A DNA stretch of 64,000 nt. Origin: CAYZJD01 sp964483455 (lineage in GTDB: Bacteria > Acidobacteriota > Terriglobia > Bryobacterales > Bryobacteraceae). Numbering within the stretch: the stretch's first letter is position 1; the number at the start of each line of letters is the position of its first letter. The stretch lies in NCBI GenBank assembly GCA_964483455.1, contig CAZACK010000013.1:1-64000 (forward strand), read 5' to 3'. The notes beneath the pieces were generated by a model, which was not told the origin of the DNA, did not search any database, and saw nothing but the letters and a program-made list of their open reading frames with translations. Position numbers and translations under genes: made by a program. Below are positions 61,992 through 64,000 of this stretch, piece after piece.

Positions 61992-63034
61992 AGATAGTGA
62001 ACCCGAGCCGAGGTTCGGCGGTTCGCCTTGACGACGGCTCCGATCTCGATGTGCCGCTCGCCGAGTTCCGCGAGCAGTTGTTTCGCGCGGGTCGCGTGGC
62101 GCTCGCCGACGGCGAGCACCATGCCGATTCCCAGGTTGAAGGTTCGCCGCCAGTCGTCGTCGGGAATGGCGCCGAGTTCCTTGAGCAGGCGGAAAACCGG
62201 CGGAACCGTCCAGCGGGACATCTGCACCTCGGCCGCAAGCCCGCCGGGCAGCATGCGGGGCGTGTTGTCGGTGATCCCGCCTCCGGTGATGTGCGCCGCG
62301 CCCTTGAGAAGCCCGCCGGCGGTCAGCGCACGGATCGCCTTCAAGTAGCTGCGATGCACCTTCAGCAATTCCTCGCCCACCGTGCAACCGAGCTCGGAAA
62401 GGAAGGTATCCGGGCGGTATCCGGCGACTTCGAAAAGGAGCTTGCGGGCCAGCGAGTAACCGTTGGTGTGGAGTCCGGTCGAGGGCAGGCCGAGCAGCAC
62501 GTCCCCGACGCGGATGCGCTTACCGGTGAGCAGCTTATTCCGCTCGACGGCGCCGACAATGAAACCCGCCAGGTCATATTCGCCCGGCGCATAGAGTCCG
62601 GGCATCTCCGCCGTCTCGCCCCCGATCAACGCGCAGCCGTTCGCCCGGCAGGCCCGTGCCAGCCCGGATGCGACTTCGGCGGCGACAGCGGCATCGAGCT
62701 TGCCTGCGGCGAAGTAATCGAGGAAGAACAGCGGCGAGGCGCCCTCGACGGCGATGTCGTTGACGCAGTGATTCACGAGGTCTTCCCCGACGGTGCGGTG
62801 ACAGCCCGTGAGGAAGGCCACCTTCAGCTTCGTGCCCACGCCGTCGGCGGAGCTCACCAGCACGGGCTGCTTCCAGCCGGACAAGCGAAAGCCGGCACCG
62901 AACGCGCCGATGTCGGTCATCACCCCCGGGGTGAAAGTCCGGCGTGCAAACTGCCTGATGAACGACACCGCCCGATCCGCTTCGTCGATGCGGACTCCGG
63001 CGTCCTGGTAGCGGACAGCTTTGGGGGTCGCCAT
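61988..63034 (-). CDS. purM: AIR synthase PurM
   Basis: PurM closes the imidazole ring of FGAM to give AIR, using ATP. The 348 residues contain DIGAFGAGFRLSG, SSADGVGTKLKVAF, HCVNDIAVEGASPLFFLDY, ALIGGETAEMPGLYA and HITGGGITDNTPRMLP, all family signatures. The start at 63034 (MATPKAVRYQDAGV) is chosen from homologous N-termini; TATACT lies 9 bases upstream with AGGG between. It is co-translated with purN. Confidence 0.95.
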   Translation of the reverse strand: MATPKAVRYQDAGVRIDEADRAVSFIRQFARRTFTPGVMTDIGAFGAGFRLSGWKQPVLVSSADGVGTKLKVAFLTGCHRTVGEDLVNHCVNDIAVEGASPLFFLDYFAAGKLDAAVAAEVASGLARACRANGCALIGGETAEMPGLYAPGEYDLAGFIVGAVERNKLLTGKRIRVGDVLLGLPSTGLHTNGYSLARKLLFEVAGYRPDTFLSELGCTVGEELLKVHRSYLKAIRALTAGGLLKGAAHITGGGITDNTPRMLPGGLAAEVQMSRWTVPPVFRLLKELGAIPDDDWRRTFNLGIGMVLAVGERHATRAKQLLAELGERHIEIGAVVKANRRTSARVHYL

Positions 63035-63054
63035 GAACCCTACAGTATAGCGGC

Positions 63055-63128
63055 GGGGGCCGGCCCCCCTGGACAGCATCGCCGCAGTCAAAGTTGGGGG
63101 CGTGCCCACCGGGCAGGCGAAAGCGCCC
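63055..63128. repeat. Palindromes and a degraded repeat upstream of purM
   Basis: A perfect 14-bp palindrome of five G, CCGG core and five C is at 63055-63068. At 63111-63128, GGGCAGGCG, AAAG, CGCCCCC is a partly degraded copy of the palindromic family found in the dcw cluster. The 176-base purM/GHMP gap has no gene. Confidence 0.45.
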
Positions 63129-63210
63129 CCACGCGCGGAGCGTCGCTCGGCGTGTCCATCGGTCTGTCTCCGGCGGCCGCCCGGCAAGATTCTTCGCAGC
63201 GTATCGAGAA

Positions 63211-64000
63211 TCAGACCGACGGTAATACTCTGGGTTTGACGACGGCCACGCCCACGGATTTCATTGCCGCCGTAAGTTTCTCGAACATGGCTTCGTCGGA
63301 GTAGGTCCCGACGATCGCCCCGCCGGAGCCGGCGAAACTCGACGTGGCGCCGGCGGCGCGCGCCGTGCGAATCATCTCCATGTTGCCGTCGCTGATTCTG
63401 TAGATCCTCGCGCGAAGGTCGAAGTTGGCATTGATAAGCCTGTCGAGCGTCTCGTAGTCACGATCGAGCAGGGCCTGGCGGCCTTGCTCGGCGTAGCCGG
63501 CCCAGGTTCTCATCGCCTCTACGACCTCGGGATCGCCGGCGTTCCATCGCTCGCGCACATTGCTGTGAAACACCTCCGTGCCCTCGCTCAGACTCGTGCG
63601 ATAGGCCACGTAAACGTTCGGCAGCAGACCTGGATCCAGCCGCTCGTAAGATCCGTAGCCCTGACGGTCCATCAATTCCTTGGAGAAATCCATGTAAACC
63701 AGTCCTTCGTAGGCCTGGATCACGCGGTCCTGCGGCCCGGCCGGCACACCAAGTTCCCTGGTTTCCGTCTCCAGGACGAGCTTAGCCTGGACCGGCAGGG
63801 GGATTTCGACGCCGAAGTGAAGACACAGCGCTCGCAACGCGGCGGTAATGATCGCGCTTGAGCCACCCAGCCCCAGACGGAGTGGGATGTTCGATTCGTA
63901 CTCCAATGTGAAATTGCGGTCCTCGAGGGGGATTCCCTGCTCGCGGCAGTAGTCGATGAATCGAACGATGAGCGCCTGTACGATGCGGATCCCGCCATAG
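63211..64000 (-). CDS. GHMP-family sugar kinase, glucuronokinase-like (partial)
   Basis: The 3' 263 codons of a GHMP kinase; the 5' end lies beyond the window. The phosphate loop is GLGGSSAIITAALRAL. Later motifs, GVPAGPQDRVIQAYEGLVYM split as VPAGPQDRVIQ and EGLVYMDFSKE, then RERWNAGDPEV, NANFDLRARIY and FAGSGGAIVGTY, follow the order I associate with plant-type glucuronokinases (sugar-1-kinase for UDP-glucuronate salvage) more than galactokinase or homoserine kinase. The substrate is an inference. It is upstream of purM in the same orientation, separated by 176 bases of repeats. Confidence 0.8.
   Translation of the reverse strand, partial: YGGIRIVQALIVRFIDYCREQGIPLEDRNFTLEYESNIPLRLGLGGSSAIITAALRALCLHFGVEIPLPVQAKLVLETETRELGVPAGPQDRVIQAYEGLVYMDFSKELMDRQGYGSYERLDPGLLPNVYVAYRTSLSEGTEVFHSNVRERWNAGDPEVVEAMRTWAGYAEQGRQALLDRDYETLDRLINANFDLRARIYRISDGNMEMIRTARAAGATSSFAGSGGAIVGTYSDEAMFEKLTAAMKSVGVAVVKPRVLPSV

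Overview
The window is GC-rich, densely packed bacterial chromosome. It probably comes from an acidobacterium of the Solibacter/Bryobacter type. This is an inference from gene style: many secreted beta-propeller proteins, an N-terminal di-haem PQQ dehydrogenase, VCBS/FG-GAP proteins, TAT-type leaders on small enzymes, meso-diaminopimelate-type MurE, and dispersed palindromic repeats. No rRNA, tRNA, CRISPR array, phage or insertion-sequence gene was found.

Layout. (1) 4-6022: a SUF iron-sulfur operon, sufB-sufC-sufD-sufS-sufU, then a MIP18/SufT-like gene and an Rrf2-type regulator with three cysteines; almost every junction is a 1-4 base stop/start overlap. (2) 6051-10719: a small PilZ-like gene, a secreted protein and an alpha/beta hydrolase on the minus strand, an FG-GAP protein, and a rhomboid protease with a zinc ribbon. 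(3) 10854-27529: a complete-looking dcw cluster, mraZ-rsmH-ftsL-ftsI-murE-murF-mraY-murD-ftsW-murG-murC-ftsQ-ftsA-ftsZ, without murB or ddl. It is headed by MraZ-type 10-bp operator repeats, but mraZ itself carries an in-frame amber codon. Palindromic repeat elements sit in three of its gaps. (4) 27592-30782: a Phd/PIN toxin-antitoxin pair with a palindromic operator, a frameshifted conserved gene, a short-chain dehydrogenase with a rewritten catalytic site, and a divergent WYL regulator. (5) 30806-41591, all minus strand: PQQ/cytochrome dehydrogenase, aldo/keto reductase, SDR plus ATPase, YjbQ-glmS-purS, hicBA, and a sugar isomerase/enolase-superfamily pair. (6) 41682-42930: gene remnants. 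(7) 42931-49505: SDR, O-antigen ligase-like protein, SixA, tryptophanase, small secreted proteins and a glycoside-hydrolase-like protein. (8) 49545-55793: a MoxR-DUF58-BatA-vWA operon. (9) 55870-64000: a decayed toxin-antitoxin locus, a SprT-like metalloprotease, fabH, an SH3 lipoprotein, a lactonase, purN-purM and a truncated GHMP kinase.

The two largest blocks are housekeeping systems: Fe-S assembly, and peptidoglycan precursor synthesis plus septation. The accessory blocks between them hold the oddities: at least four damaged genes or remnants, three toxin-antitoxin loci in different states, several repeat families, and a recurring TANNNT box 5-7 bases before start codons that suggests leaderless transcripts. 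Damaged genes may reflect real decay or assembly errors; the sequence alone cannot decide.
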